This document shows positions 50,399 through 60,576 of a DNA stretch of 64,000 nucleotides, in pieces. The DNA comes from Tannerellaceae bacterium (GTDB taxonomy: Bacteria > Bacteroidota > Bacteroidia > Bacteroidales > Tannerellaceae). Location: the NCBI GenBank assembly GCA_031271045.1, contig JAISWO010000015.1:1-64000 (forward strand), given 5' to 3'. A program made the position numbers and the translations under genes. Below the pieces are notes generated by a model. It was not told where the DNA came from. It did not search any database and saw nothing but the letters and a program-made list of their open reading frames with translations. Each line of letters opens with the position of its first letter. Position 1 is the first letter of the stretch.

Positions 50399-51933
50399 CC
50401 TACTGGAATTTTTAATATTTGTCCTGGCTTAATATTAGTGGTGGAAAGGTTGTTTGCTTTTTGCAAGACAGTAGCCGATACTCCCGGATATTTTCTGGAA
50501 ATAGAATACAGCGAGTCGCCGGATTTCACTTTATAGGTAACATATCTTTCCGACGAGGAGAGGGCTTGCGGTTGGGAAGCAGTGCTTGCGGCGGCGGTTG
50601 TAGTTGTAGTTGCAGTTGTCGTCTTCGCGGGCTTTGTTTCTGCTTTGGGTTGTTTCGTATTTTGGGCAAAAGCAATTCCACCGTTATCAACATTGAGGCG
50701 CAAGCGTTTTCCGGCGGCAATATTATTCGATTTTAATCCGTTCCAGCGTCGTATTTCCTGTGCTGTCACACCGTATTTATCAGCTATTCTAACGATGTTT
50801 TCACCGGATTGAACCACATGTGTAATCTGTTCGCGCGTAGAGGAGGTTCCGTTTGCTGCAGATCGATAATCGGCAAGCAAATCGTTCATCCGGTGGGCGT
50901 AAATAGTATCTTCTTTGTCGACAAAACTGTAGGTAGCTACGGCAGGGAGCTTCAAGACGGAAGGTTTACTATGCCCCGGTACAATATCGCGCCGGTATTG
51001 TGGATTTAGTATCCTAAGCAGTTCGACATCTATCTGCAACATCTCGGCGACCTGGTGCAGATGCAGCATCTTGCTTATCATAACCGTATCCGTGGCTAAA
51101 GGCAGATTCGTTTGTATAGGGCATATATTATGATCGCAATAATAGTTCATCACATAGCTGGCTGCGATAAACAGGGGCACATAGGAGCGGGTTTCACGGG
51201 GCAAGTAGGGATAGATTTTCCAGAAATCCCTTTTTCCTCCCGAACGACGTATAGCCTTATTTACATTCCCTGGGCCACAATTATAGGAAGCGATGACCAA
51301 ATGCCAGTCTCCATAAATATTGTACATATCCATAAAATAACGGCAGGCGGCATGGGTAGATTTGACTGGATCACGACGGTCGTCTACCAGACTGTTTATC
51401 TCCATCCCATAGTTTTTGCCGGTTGGTAGCATAAACTGCCAGAGTCCGCAGGCGCCCACTCTTGATACGGCTACGGGATTCAGGGCACTCTCTACGACTA
51501 CCAGATATTTTAATTCCAAAGGGAGATTATATTCTTCGAGTACTTGTTCTATGACCGGAAAATAGAAATCCGCCATTCCCAACATATAGCGCACTAAGTT
51601 GCGGCGACGGTCGGTATACAAATCAATACTTTTGCGCACAAGGGCATTATAGGTCATGGGGATGATATGCGGCAATCTTTCCAGACGTTCTTTAAACACT
51701 TCGTCGGAAAAGCGGACATTCTCATCTTCGTCGTGGCAAAACGCATCCGTTTTGGAGAAATACTGAACATGCCAGGTGCGCAGCAAGCTATCTACATTGG
51801 CATCTAAACTTTCAGGAATCAATCCAATGTCTTCCCAAAGGGTATCTTTGGGCAACACCTCTCCCTGGCTTTCCTGGGGCAAAAGAGAAACCGTCAAACC
51901 CAATATAACGGTCATATAATACATCTTCTTCAT
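50395..51933 (-). CDS. Membrane-associated lytic transglycosylase (MltD-like) with LysM repeats
   Basis: ESALNPVAVSRVGACGLWQFMLPTGKNYGM; LysM HVVQSGENIVRIADKYGVT and YKVKSGDSLYSISRKYPGVS. Confidence 0.93.
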   Translation of the reverse strand: MKKMYYMTVILGLTVSLLPQESQGEVLPKDTLWEDIGLIPESLDANVDSLLRTWHVQYFSKTDAFCHDEDENVRFSDEVFKERLERLPHIIPMTYNALVRKSIDLYTDRRRNLVRYMLGMADFYFPVIEQVLEEYNLPLELKYLVVVESALNPVAVSRVGACGLWQFMLPTGKNYGMEINSLVDDRRDPVKSTHAACRYFMDMYNIYGDWHLVIASYNCGPGNVNKAIRRSGGKRDFWKIYPYLPRETRSYVPLFIAASYVMNYYCDHNICPIQTNLPLATDTVMISKMLHLHQVAEMLQIDVELLRILNPQYRRDIVPGHSKPSVLKLPAVATYSFVDKEDTIYAHRMNDLLADYRSAANGTSSTREQITHVVQSGENIVRIADKYGVTAQEIRRWNGLKSNNIAAGKRLRLNVDNGGIAFAQNTKQPKAETKPAKTTTATTTTTAAASTASQPQALSSSERYVTYKVKSGDSLYSISRKYPGVSATVLQKANNLSTTNIKPGQILKIPVG

Positions 51934-51947
51934 ATTGACTGCTAAAT

Positions 51948-52697
51948 TTAGAACATTATACTACAACTTACTCCGACATTCCGTGCGTCGAAACGCGTTC
52001 CTGGCGAAAGCACAGGCTCAACCCGCATGGATAAATCCGGAGAGATATCGAAATCAAACAATTCGGCATCCACGTAAGCATCTACCATACAAACGAAGTA
52101 GAAGGCTACCGTAAGAATAATAGACAAGTCGCGATTGCGCCGGAAATAGTCTTTTCTATTTTTGAACAGATTCTGGTAATTTACGTTATTCACTGCCGAT
52201 TTATGATCGGCATTCGGTAAAAAATCCGTCCATGCCTTATTGAACTCATATTCCACATTCTCGCCATTGCTTTCTTTAATCAAGTTATTATATGCCTCTG
52301 AATCGGTCATAATGCTTTGATAGGCTCCCCAATAGTCCTGGTAATTTTTCCCATTCCAGGTAACGGCATACATAAACCCCATAAATCCACCATAGACAAA
52401 AGGCAGTTTCCAATATTTCCGATTGTACACCTGCCCCATTCCAGGAACAAGCGACCACAAAACCGCTTTCGTCGAATTGGGTTTAAAGACATTGTCAGGA
52501 GGGAATGTAATTGTCTGCATCGCTATCGAATCAGCCGTAGCCAGTACAGTCAGGATAAGTGAGTCAGGAGGCTCGCTGGTCAGCGTATCCGTTACCTGTC
52601 TGTCATTAACTTCCTGGGCATTCCCTTTTACAGGGAGACCCAACCAACAACATATAGGAAATAACAGAATACATATCTTTGTCGCTGCCTGTATCAT
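51948..52697 (-). CDS. DUF5683-like membrane protein
   Basis: KPNSTKAVLWSLVPGMGQVYNRKYWKLPFVYGGFMGFMYAVTWNGKNYQDY. Confidence 0.85.
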   Translation of the reverse strand: MIQAATKICILLFPICCWLGLPVKGNAQEVNDRQVTDTLTSEPPDSLILTVLATADSIAMQTITFPPDNVFKPNSTKAVLWSLVPGMGQVYNRKYWKLPFVYGGFMGFMYAVTWNGKNYQDYWGAYQSIMTDSEAYNNLIKESNGENVEYEFNKAWTDFLPNADHKSAVNNVNYQNLFKNRKDYFRRNRDLSIILTVAFYFVCMVDAYVDAELFDFDISPDLSMRVEPVLSPGTRFDARNVGVSCSIMF

Positions 52698-52711
52698 TCC
52701 CTCTCCTGTTT

Positions 52712-53616
<905 letters not shown>

Positions 53617-53620
<4 letters not shown>

Positions 53621-54384
53621 ATCTTATTCTTATCAATTAATTCCTGTGCCAACTGTATATGGTTCAATGATCCTTTAGATTCTGCGTCATACAATAAGAC
53701 TGGCTTACCGTAGCTGGAAGCCTCGCTCAGTTTGATGTTACGCTGGATAACGGTGGTAAAGACCAAATCACGGAACGGGCGTTTCACTTCTTCATATATC
53801 TGATTAGCCAAGCGTAGACGGGCGTCATACATCGTGAGAAGGAATCCTTCTATTTCAAGGGCAGGGTTCAGCTTGGATTTAATAATTTTGATTGTATTAA
53901 GCAGTTTGCTGATTCCTTCCAATGCAAAATATTCGCATTGTACGGGAATCATAACGGAATCCGCTGCTGTGAGGGCGTTGACGGTAATTAATCCCAGCGA
54001 GGGAGAACAATCAATTAGAATGAAATCGTACTTATCTTTCAGGGGGAGCAGGACGCGCTTCAAGATCTGTTCCCGGTTTTCCATATTCAGCATTTCAATT
54101 TCGGCGCCGACCAAGTCTATATGCGACGGGATAACGTCTAATCGCTCTACTTCCGTCGAAACGATTGCGCTGGATGGTTCATCTCCATTGATGAGACATT
54201 CATAAATAGACAGATTCACACTCCGGATATCCACACCTAAGCCTGACGAGGCATTCGCCTGAGGGTCGGCATCCACGACAAGCACTTTCTTCTCAAGAAC
54301 GGCCAGCGACGCAGCTAAATTAATTGTAGTAGTAGTCTTTCCTACACCACCTTTTTGGTTTGCAATTGCAATAATTTTTCCCAT
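53617..54384 (-). CDS. parA: Chromosome partitioning ATPase ParA
   Basis: MGKIIAIANQKGGVGKTTTTINLAASLA..., VDADPQANASSGLG. Confidence 0.97.
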
Positions 54385-54505
54385 ATTAATGTTTGTCTAA
54401 CTAATTCGTGTACAAAGCTACATATAAATATACACATAACAATAGTACCTGTTGATAAGTACCTGAAATTGTCAATAACTCGCAAATGTAAGGATTCTCC
54501 TCATA

Positions 54506-55588
54506 TTATCTTGCTTTTTGAATCAGCAAATAATCCAAAAGTGTGATTGCAGTCATGGATTCTACGATCGGGACTGCGCGGGGGAGGACGCAGGGATCGT
54601 GGCGGCCACGGGCTTTCAGTGTGGTTACTTCGCCAGCCACCGTTACCGTTTCCTGTTCCGTCAGCAGGGTTGCCACAGCTTTGAATGCCACGCGAAAATA
54701 GATGTCTTCGCCATTAGATATGCCTCCCTGAATCCCGCCGGAATAGTTTGTCCGGGTACGGATCATTTCTTGATCGTGGCTTTTATCGTTGTAAAAACGA
54801 TCGTTATGCTCGGAGCCTCGATAAAGCGCCGCTTCAAAGCCATCTCCGTATTCAAATCCTTTGGCGGCATTAATGGTTAGCATGGCATGAGCCAGGGCGG
54901 CCTGCAATTTGCCGAACACCGGTTCGCCTATGCCGACGGGTGTGCCCTGGATAACACAACTGATAATGCCTCCAATCGTATCACCCTGGGCTTTTACTTC
55001 CTTAATAAGGGCTTCCATTTCCAAAGCCGTTGCCGGATGCGGGCAACGCACCGGATTCGTCTCCGCCAGACTCAAATCATAATCGTTATATGAGCCTTTC
55101 AAGCGGATCGTTCCTACTTGCGACGTGTATGCGCGGATAGTGATACGATAGTCTTGCAATACGATTTTGGCAATGGCGCCCGCCACGCAACGGGCTACGG
55201 TTTCGCGTGCCGATGAACGACCGCCGCCGCGGGGATCCCTGATGCCGTATTTTTGCTGATAGGTGTAATCAGCATGTGACGGACGGTAAACCGTTTTCAA
55301 GTCATCGTAATCCGAAGAATGTTGATTTTCATTAAGCACGAGAAATCCGATCGGTGTTCCTGTCGTCTTCCCTTCGTATATACCTGAAAGGAACGTTACC
55401 TCATCGGCTTCTTTGCGCGGGGTCGTCAATCCGGATTGTCCAGGCCTGCGCCGGTTTAATTCTTTCCGGATAAAATCCATATCCAGCCAGACACCCGGCG
55501 GACAACCATCAATAACACCTCCAATGGCGCTACCATGTGATTCGCCAAAGGTTGTTAGCCGGAATACATTTCCGAAAGAGTTGAACAT
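54506..55588 (-). CDS. aroC: Chorismate synthase
   Basis: [46 protein letters not shown]-type motif. Confidence 0.97.
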   Translation of the reverse strand: MFNSFGNVFRLTTFGESHGSAIGGVIDGCPPGVWLDMDFIRKELNRRRPGQSGLTTPRKEADEVTFLSGIYEGKTTGTPIGFLVLNENQHSSDYDDLKTVYRPSHADYTYQQKYGIRDPRGGGRSSARETVARCVAGAIAKIVLQDYRITIRAYTSQVGTIRLKGSYNDYDLSLAETNPVRCPHPATALEMEALIKEVKAQGDTIGGIISCVIQGTPVGIGEPVFGKLQAALAHAMLTINAAKGFEYGDGFEAALYRGSEHNDRFYNDKSHDQEMIRTRTNYSGGIQGGISNGEDIYFRVAFKAVATLLTEQETVTVAGEVTTLKARGRHDPCVLPRAVPIVESMTAITLLDYLLIQKAR

Positions 55589-55595
55589 ACAGGAG

Positions 55596-56132
55596 TCAAT
55601 GGCAGCCTTGGCACGTACCGCAATCATCATCACCACATCCGCAGCCGCCAGATGAGAGGCTTGCCAAGTCTTCCTGCGTAGGATCGTGCACATCGATCAC
55701 TTCTCCCGAAAAGTGCAAGGTCTCTCCTGCCAAAGGATGATTAAAGTCGATACATACTGTATCTCCTTTCACTTCCATGACCGAACCATTCAAGCGGTTG
55801 CCGTCTGAATCGACCATCGGAACGATATTTCCTTCTTTCACCATCTCGGCATCAAACTGTCCGTCTACTTCAAACACAGTTTTGGGTAATTCCATCAGAT
55901 ACTCCTCATTGTATTCTCCATAGGCATCGGAAGGGAATATCGTAAATTTGAACTTGTCGCCGACTTTACATCCTGCTAATTCATCTTCAAAAGCCGGGAG
56001 CATCGACCCCGTGCCGAAAAGAAAGCTCAAAGGCGCTTCCCTCGTCGCTTTTTCCATTAATTCACGCTCGTCCTCTTCTCCCACATTTAAATCATAAATC
56101 ACTGAGACAAATTTGTTTGTTGCAATCCTCAT
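55596..56132 (-). CDS. slyD: FKBP-type peptidyl-prolyl isomerase (SlyD-like)
   Basis: [20 protein letters not shown]..., [42 protein letters not shown]; Cys/Gly metal-binding tail [17 protein letters not shown]. Confidence 0.92.
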   Translation of the reverse strand: MRIATNKFVSVIYDLNVGEEDERELMEKATREAPLSFLFGTGSMLPAFEDELAGCKVGDKFKFTIFPSDAYGEYNEEYLMELPKTVFEVDGQFDAEMVKEGNIVPMVDSDGNRLNGSVMEVKGDTVCIDFNHPLAGETLHFSGEVIDVHDPTQEDLASLSSGGCGCGDDDCGTCQGCH

Positions 56133-56298
56133 ATTGTTTTGTTTATTATTATAACTATTTATAAAAGCAAACAAAAGTAACGATTATTTTTGATATCGAC
56201 ACTGACCGTTCTTGCTTTGCAACCACAATCATCCGAAATGGAAGCAAGAAAGTTGAAATGATCGCCACAAATATGGTTCTATAACGAAAGAATGTGGG

Positions 56299-56411
56299 TA
56301 AAAGCAGCTTGTAATTCAACGAGGCTCCGGCAAAAGATGAGGGGTTCCCACGCGAAACGTCATAGGCCCATAAATTCGAACATGAAGCAGGTTATATAGA
56401 AGCTGCTTTTA
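56299..56411. other. 113-bp element bounded by perfect 12-bp inverted repeats (candidate structured RNA or MITE)
   Basis: TAAAAGCAGCTT (56299-56310) and AAGCTGCTTTTA (56400-56411); no ORF inside. Confidence 0.45.
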
Positions 56412-56487
56412 GGAATAATCAACATCCGGAAAGGAAACTTTAGCAGACAACGGAGTTTTTGCTATCTTTGGGGGCTATTATTAAAGA

Positions 56488-57207
56488 ATGGAAAACGATT
56501 ACAAAACATTATCAATCATTATTCCCGTTTATAATGAAGAATCGACACTGGAACACCTTCTGGAGAAAGTGATCCACTTAGAGTTGTCAAACGGGGCAGG
56601 GAAAGAAATCATTATCGTCAACGATTGCTCGCGCGACAGGAGCGAAGCCATCGCCAAGGAAGTGATCAACCGCCATCCGGACGCATCCATCAAGTATACC
56701 CGGCACGAGGTCAACTCCGGCAAAGGCATGGCCATCCGGACAGGACTACAGTTGGTGACGGGCGATTATGTCGTCATCCAGGACGCCGACCTGGAATTGG
56801 ACCCGGAAGACCTGAATCCGCTGCTGGAGTACTTAATGGCCAATGACGCCAAGGTCGTATACGGCTCGCGGTTCCTCAACTTAGAGAACACGCACCTGTC
56901 CAAGTCCTTCTACTTGGGAGGAAGGCTGGTCTCGTGGGCTACAAACATTTTGTTCTTCCAGCATCTGACCGACGAACCCACCTGCTACAAGATGTTCGAC
57001 ACCACTCTCCTGAAGTCTATCCCCCTGCGATGCACCGGTTTCGAGTTTTGCCCCGAAGTAACGGCCAAAGTATCGAAGTTAGGCTACAAGATCAAGGAAC
57101 TACCCATCCACTACTACCCACGCAGCACCCAGGAAGGCAAGAAAATAAAATGGCACGACGGCGTCGAAGCCATCTGGACGCTCCTGAAGTACCGGTTCAT
57201 CAAATAA
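56488..57207 (+). CDS. Glycosyltransferase family 2 (dolichyl/polyprenyl-phosphate sugar synthase-like)
   Basis: LSIIIPVYNEESTLEHLLEKV, IIIVNDCSRDRS, VIQDADLELDPEDL, VVYGSRFLN, LPIHYYPRSTQEGKKIKWHDG. Confidence 0.92.
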   Translation: MENDYKTLSIIIPVYNEESTLEHLLEKVIHLELSNGAGKEIIIVNDCSRDRSEAIAKEVINRHPDASIKYTRHEVNSGKGMAIRTGLQLVTGDYVVIQDADLELDPEDLNPLLEYLMANDAKVVYGSRFLNLENTHLSKSFYLGGRLVSWATNILFFQHLTDEPTCYKMFDTTLLKSIPLRCTGFEFCPEVTAKVSKLGYKIKELPIHYYPRSTQEGKKIKWHDGVEAIWTLLKYRFIK

Positions 57208-57210
57208 ACG

Positions 57211-57810
57211 ATGGCTACAATAAAGCAGAAACATATCAAATCTATGGGAAAACATAACAGCAACAAGAACTACAAACCGAAAAGCCCGCCACAGGCTAAA
57301 CAACCACAGCAGACGGGCATCTCCCCGGCAGGTGTGGTGAAAAACATAGCGCTCGCCCTTGTAGCAGGATTTCTCCTGTCCAAATGCTTAGAAGTGCAGC
57401 AAGGATACAACTGGGCCTATCACAGTCTGCTCAAAGGCAATATGGCCACCATCCGGGCATATCCCAACCTGACGATAGAACAGAGGAACGAACAGAAATT
57501 AGGCAATGACTACGCCTACCTACAGTTCGTGAAAAACTCGACGCCCGAAGACGCCGTCATCCTTTATCCCGCCCGCGAAGACTTCTTCCCCGAAGGCATT
57601 GAAAGCCCTTTCAAGCAAGATATTGCCAACAAAACATTCGGCTTGCGCTTCCTCTATCCCCGCAAATTAGTGCTCCCTTCGGAAATGGAAACCAATCGCT
57701 ACGCCAAAGACATCACCCACGTAGCTATCGTCAACGGGCGGGGCCTCGAACGATTGAAGTACGAAATAGAGACCCCTATCGAACACGGTGTATTACCCCT
57801 TAATCGTTGA
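57211..57810 (+). CDS. Hypothetical membrane-anchored protein
   Basis: ORF with basic Pro/Gln-rich N-terminus then one TM segment VKNIALALVAGFLLSKCL; 4 bp after the GT2 stop. Confidence 0.75.
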   Translation: MATIKQKHIKSMGKHNSNKNYKPKSPPQAKQPQQTGISPAGVVKNIALALVAGFLLSKCLEVQQGYNWAYHSLLKGNMATIRAYPNLTIEQRNEQKLGNDYAYLQFVKNSTPEDAVILYPAREDFFPEGIESPFKQDIANKTFGLRFLYPRKLVLPSEMETNRYAKDITHVAIVNGRGLERLKYEIETPIEHGVLPLNR

Positions 57811-57815
57811 TCATT

Positions 57816-59204
57816 ATGCTATACCTCGGCCTCTTTCTTACTATCGCATCAGGCTTTATCTTTATTCATTGCCTTTCGGTGAAATTTACGCTGATCGAAA
57901 AGGCAGGCTTATCCTTCCCGCTTGGGATGGCGCTCACCTGCTTCCTGATGCTGCTGCTCGACCAGGCACATATACCCTTGGCGGCAGCGCCCCTTCTGAC
58001 TACCCAGGCGTTGCTTGTAACAGGCCTGTGCGCCTTTGTCTATTTCTATCGTAAAGACGCTTTCGCATCCCTGCGGGAGCCGGCCTTGCTGCCTTCGCTG
58101 AAAGGCGCCAACTTAGTATGGCTGCTCTTTATCTTAGCCACGGCTTATGCGGAGTATATGAACTTCTCCAAATGTATGTACTTCCCGCCCTCCGACCGCG
58201 ACAGCCTGACGGCCTTCGATACGATCGGCTATATCGCAGCCCAGGAGCAGACCTTCAAAGGAATCAGCCTCTTCGATGCAAGCTATATGCCGGACATCCA
58301 CGGGCCGGCCAGCAGTATCACCTATGCCCCTTTGGTGCAGCTCAGTTATGCGTATGTCTATGCGCTGGGAGCTGCAACGTCGAAGATCATTCCCGGCCTG
58401 ATGTATCTGTGCTTCCTGGTGGCCTTTTACGGAGCCACGTTGCGGGTAGCCGGACGGACGGGAGCTGCCGTTGCTACCTTCTTTGTGCTGCTGACGCCCG
58501 AAATGCTGGGCTTCTCGTCCCTGTCGATGACGAATGTGATCCATGCCGTTTTTGCTTCCCTGAGCGTTATCTATATGTCGCTCTGGTTCCGAACCAGGGA
58601 GAAGAAAGACTTGTTGCTTTGCGGAGCTTTGCTGGGGGGGAATATCCTGTGCCGCACGGAAGGGATTGTGTTTACCGGTGCCGTCATGCTGTTGCTGTGG
58701 GTCGACGCCTTGCGGAGGAAGCAATACCGGGGCCCGGCGCTGTCGTCCCTGCTGGCTTTTGTGCCGCTGGTTGTTTGGACTCTGTACTCGAAGCTGAACG
58801 GATTGTATGCCGAGAGCATTGCCATCACTCATCCGTTCTGGGATGCAGAGAAGATAGGGACTATCTCATCCTATATGTGGTTGCTGTATACAAATACGCT
58901 GTATTACGGATGGACATTCATCGTCTTCCTGATTGCTTTCCTGGCCAACCTTTGGTTTCTGGTCAGGAAAAGAGACAGCCTGTGGCTATTGTTGGGCATC
59001 GGGTTGTCGATGCTTTTCTACATGATGGTTCTCTACCAGATTGATTACAAATGGGACACGATTCATAACGTCATGTCGTACTCATCCAAGCGCTTCCTGT
59101 TTTGCTTTATTCCGATGATCTGGTATTTCTCGCTCACGAACCATGCTGTGAGCAGTCTTTTCCGGAGGCTGGAACAGTTCTTAGTCATACGTCAGACCCG
59201 ATAA
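57816..59204 (+). CDS. Polytopic membrane protein (GT-C / PMT-like glycosyltransferase candidate)
   Basis: About 10 or more predicted hydrophobic segments; adjacent to DPM1-like GT2; ATG at 57816 (the listed 57807 start is TTG). Confidence 0.7.
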   Translation: MLYLGLFLTIASGFIFIHCLSVKFTLIEKAGLSFPLGMALTCFLMLLLDQAHIPLAAAPLLTTQALLVTGLCAFVYFYRKDAFASLREPALLPSLKGANLVWLLFILATAYAEYMNFSKCMYFPPSDRDSLTAFDTIGYIAAQEQTFKGISLFDASYMPDIHGPASSITYAPLVQLSYAYVYALGAATSKIIPGLMYLCFLVAFYGATLRVAGRTGAAVATFFVLLTPEMLGFSSLSMTNVIHAVFASLSVIYMSLWFRTREKKDLLLCGALLGGNILCRTEGIVFTGAVMLLLWVDALRRKQYRGPALSSLLAFVPLVVWTLYSKLNGLYAESIAITHPFWDAEKIGTISSYMWLLYTNTLYYGWTFIVFLIAFLANLWFLVRKRDSLWLLLGIGLSMLFYMMVLYQIDYKWDTIHNVMSYSSKRFLFCFIPMIWYFSLTNHAVSSLFRRLEQFLVIRQTR

Positions 59205-60404
59205 ACGGGCAGGGGCAAAGACTTCGTTGGCGACTTCGAGGATTTCGCCGGCGGAGATACGCTCTATCTTTGCAAACACTTCGGGAAGGGTTTCATAGCG
59301 GTCGTGGTGGAGGAATTGTTTACCGAGGAAGAGGAAGAGGGTTTCGCGATTATCGGCCGACAGGGCCATCTGTCCTTTCACCTGCTTTTTGAGGGCTGCT
59401 AACTGAGAGGTCGAGAGCCGGGTTTCACACACCCGGCTCAGTTCTTTGCCGACCAGGTGGAGCGCCTTGCCGACATGTTTGGCGTCTGTGCCGAAATAGA
59501 TCGAAGCCAGGCCGGTGTCCGTATAGGCGGTCAGGTTCGACTCTACGCCGTAGGTCAATCCATGTTTTTCGCGCAACGCAAGGTTCAGCCGGCTGTTCAT
59601 GCCTCCTCCCAGCAGGCTGTTGAGCAGAAAGAGGGCGATGCGCTTGCGGTCGTCTTCATACATACTGTAAGCCGTTCCACCGAGGATGAGGTGCGTTTGG
59701 TGCGTCTCCTTCGACAGGCATTTGTTTTGCGCCGGGAGCACGGGGGGCGGCGTACGGCGATGCAGGGGCACAGGGGAGCAGCTTCCGTTCCAGGCCTCTT
59801 CCGCCAGGCGGAGTATTTTCTCCGGCCGAAAGCGTCCCATCGAGAAGAAGACCATATTGCAGGGCAGGTAGAAGCGGCGGGTGAAGTCAAGCCCTGCCGC
59901 AGAGGTAAAGCTCCGGAGCGAGTCTTCGTTTCCGAGGATATTATGCCCCAGGGGATGCCCGCAGAAGAGGAGGTCTTCAAATTCGTCGAAGATCAGTTCC
60001 GAGGGATTGTCATTATAGGTTTCGATTTCGTCGCGGATGACGTTTATTTCCTTCTCTATCTCCGCAGGGGGGAAGGTGGAGCGGAAAACGATGTCGGTCA
60101 GCAGCTCGAAGGCGCGGCCGAAGTGTTCTTCCATAAAGACGGAATAGACGAAGGTATCTTCCTTGGTTGTATAGGCGTTCAGTTCTGCGCCGACAGAGTC
60201 CATGCGGTTCAGGATATGCCGGGCTTTCCGCCGGGCGGTACCTTTGAAGAGGAGATGTTCGACAAAATGCGCCAGTCCGTATTCGCCGGGATCTTCGTCG
60301 CGGGCGCCGGCGTTCACAGCAAATCCGCAGTAGGCGACCGGCGAGTCGGAAGGCAGGTGTATCAAGCGCAAGCCATTGGGGAAAGTATGTGTAAAACAGG
60401 TCAT
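59181..60404 (-). CDS. M16-family zinc metallopeptidase
   Basis: GLAHFVEHLLFKGTARRKARHILNRMDSVGAELNAYTTKEDTFVYS (HXXEH motif HFVEH). Confidence 0.94.
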   Translation of the reverse strand: MTCFTHTFPNGLRLIHLPSDSPVAYCGFAVNAGARDEDPGEYGLAHFVEHLLFKGTARRKARHILNRMDSVGAELNAYTTKEDTFVYSVFMEEHFGRAFELLTDIVFRSTFPPAEIEKEINVIRDEIETYNDNPSELIFDEFEDLLFCGHPLGHNILGNEDSLRSFTSAAGLDFTRRFYLPCNMVFFSMGRFRPEKILRLAEEAWNGSCSPVPLHRRTPPPVLPAQNKCLSKETHQTHLILGGTAYSMYEDDRKRIALFLLNSLLGGGMNSRLNLALREKHGLTYGVESNLTAYTDTGLASIYFGTDAKHVGKALHLVGKELSRVCETRLSTSQLAALKKQVKGQMALSADNRETLFLFLGKQFLHHDRYETLPEVFAKIERISAGEILEVANEVFAPARLSGLTYD

Positions 60405-60458
60405 AAGGGGGAGGTTGTTTAAGTTAGGAAGATCTTCCGGCAAACGACCGGATATTTG

Positions 60459-60546
60459 CAGCCGCCCGACTGAACTTTCTCAGCCGGGCGACTGAACTTT
60501 CTCAGCCGAACGGCTGAACTTTTGCAGCCGGGCGGCTGAGAATGTT
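60459..60546. repeat. 22-bp tandem repeat, 4 copies (CAGCCGGGCGRCTGAACTTTCT)
   Basis: CAGCCG/CAGC anchors at 60459, 60481, 60503, 60525, 60547, exactly 22 bp apart; dyad CAGCCG-GG-CGGCTG. Confidence 0.92.
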
Positions 60547-60576
60547 CAGCAAAGGTCCGGCCTTCGTCAACGTGCC

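Noticed and set aside
56200-56280. SRP RNA (4.5S) suggested by GGAAGCAAG/GAAGCAGG
   Set aside because: The conserved GGUCAGG...GGAAGCAGC apical loop arrangement is absent.
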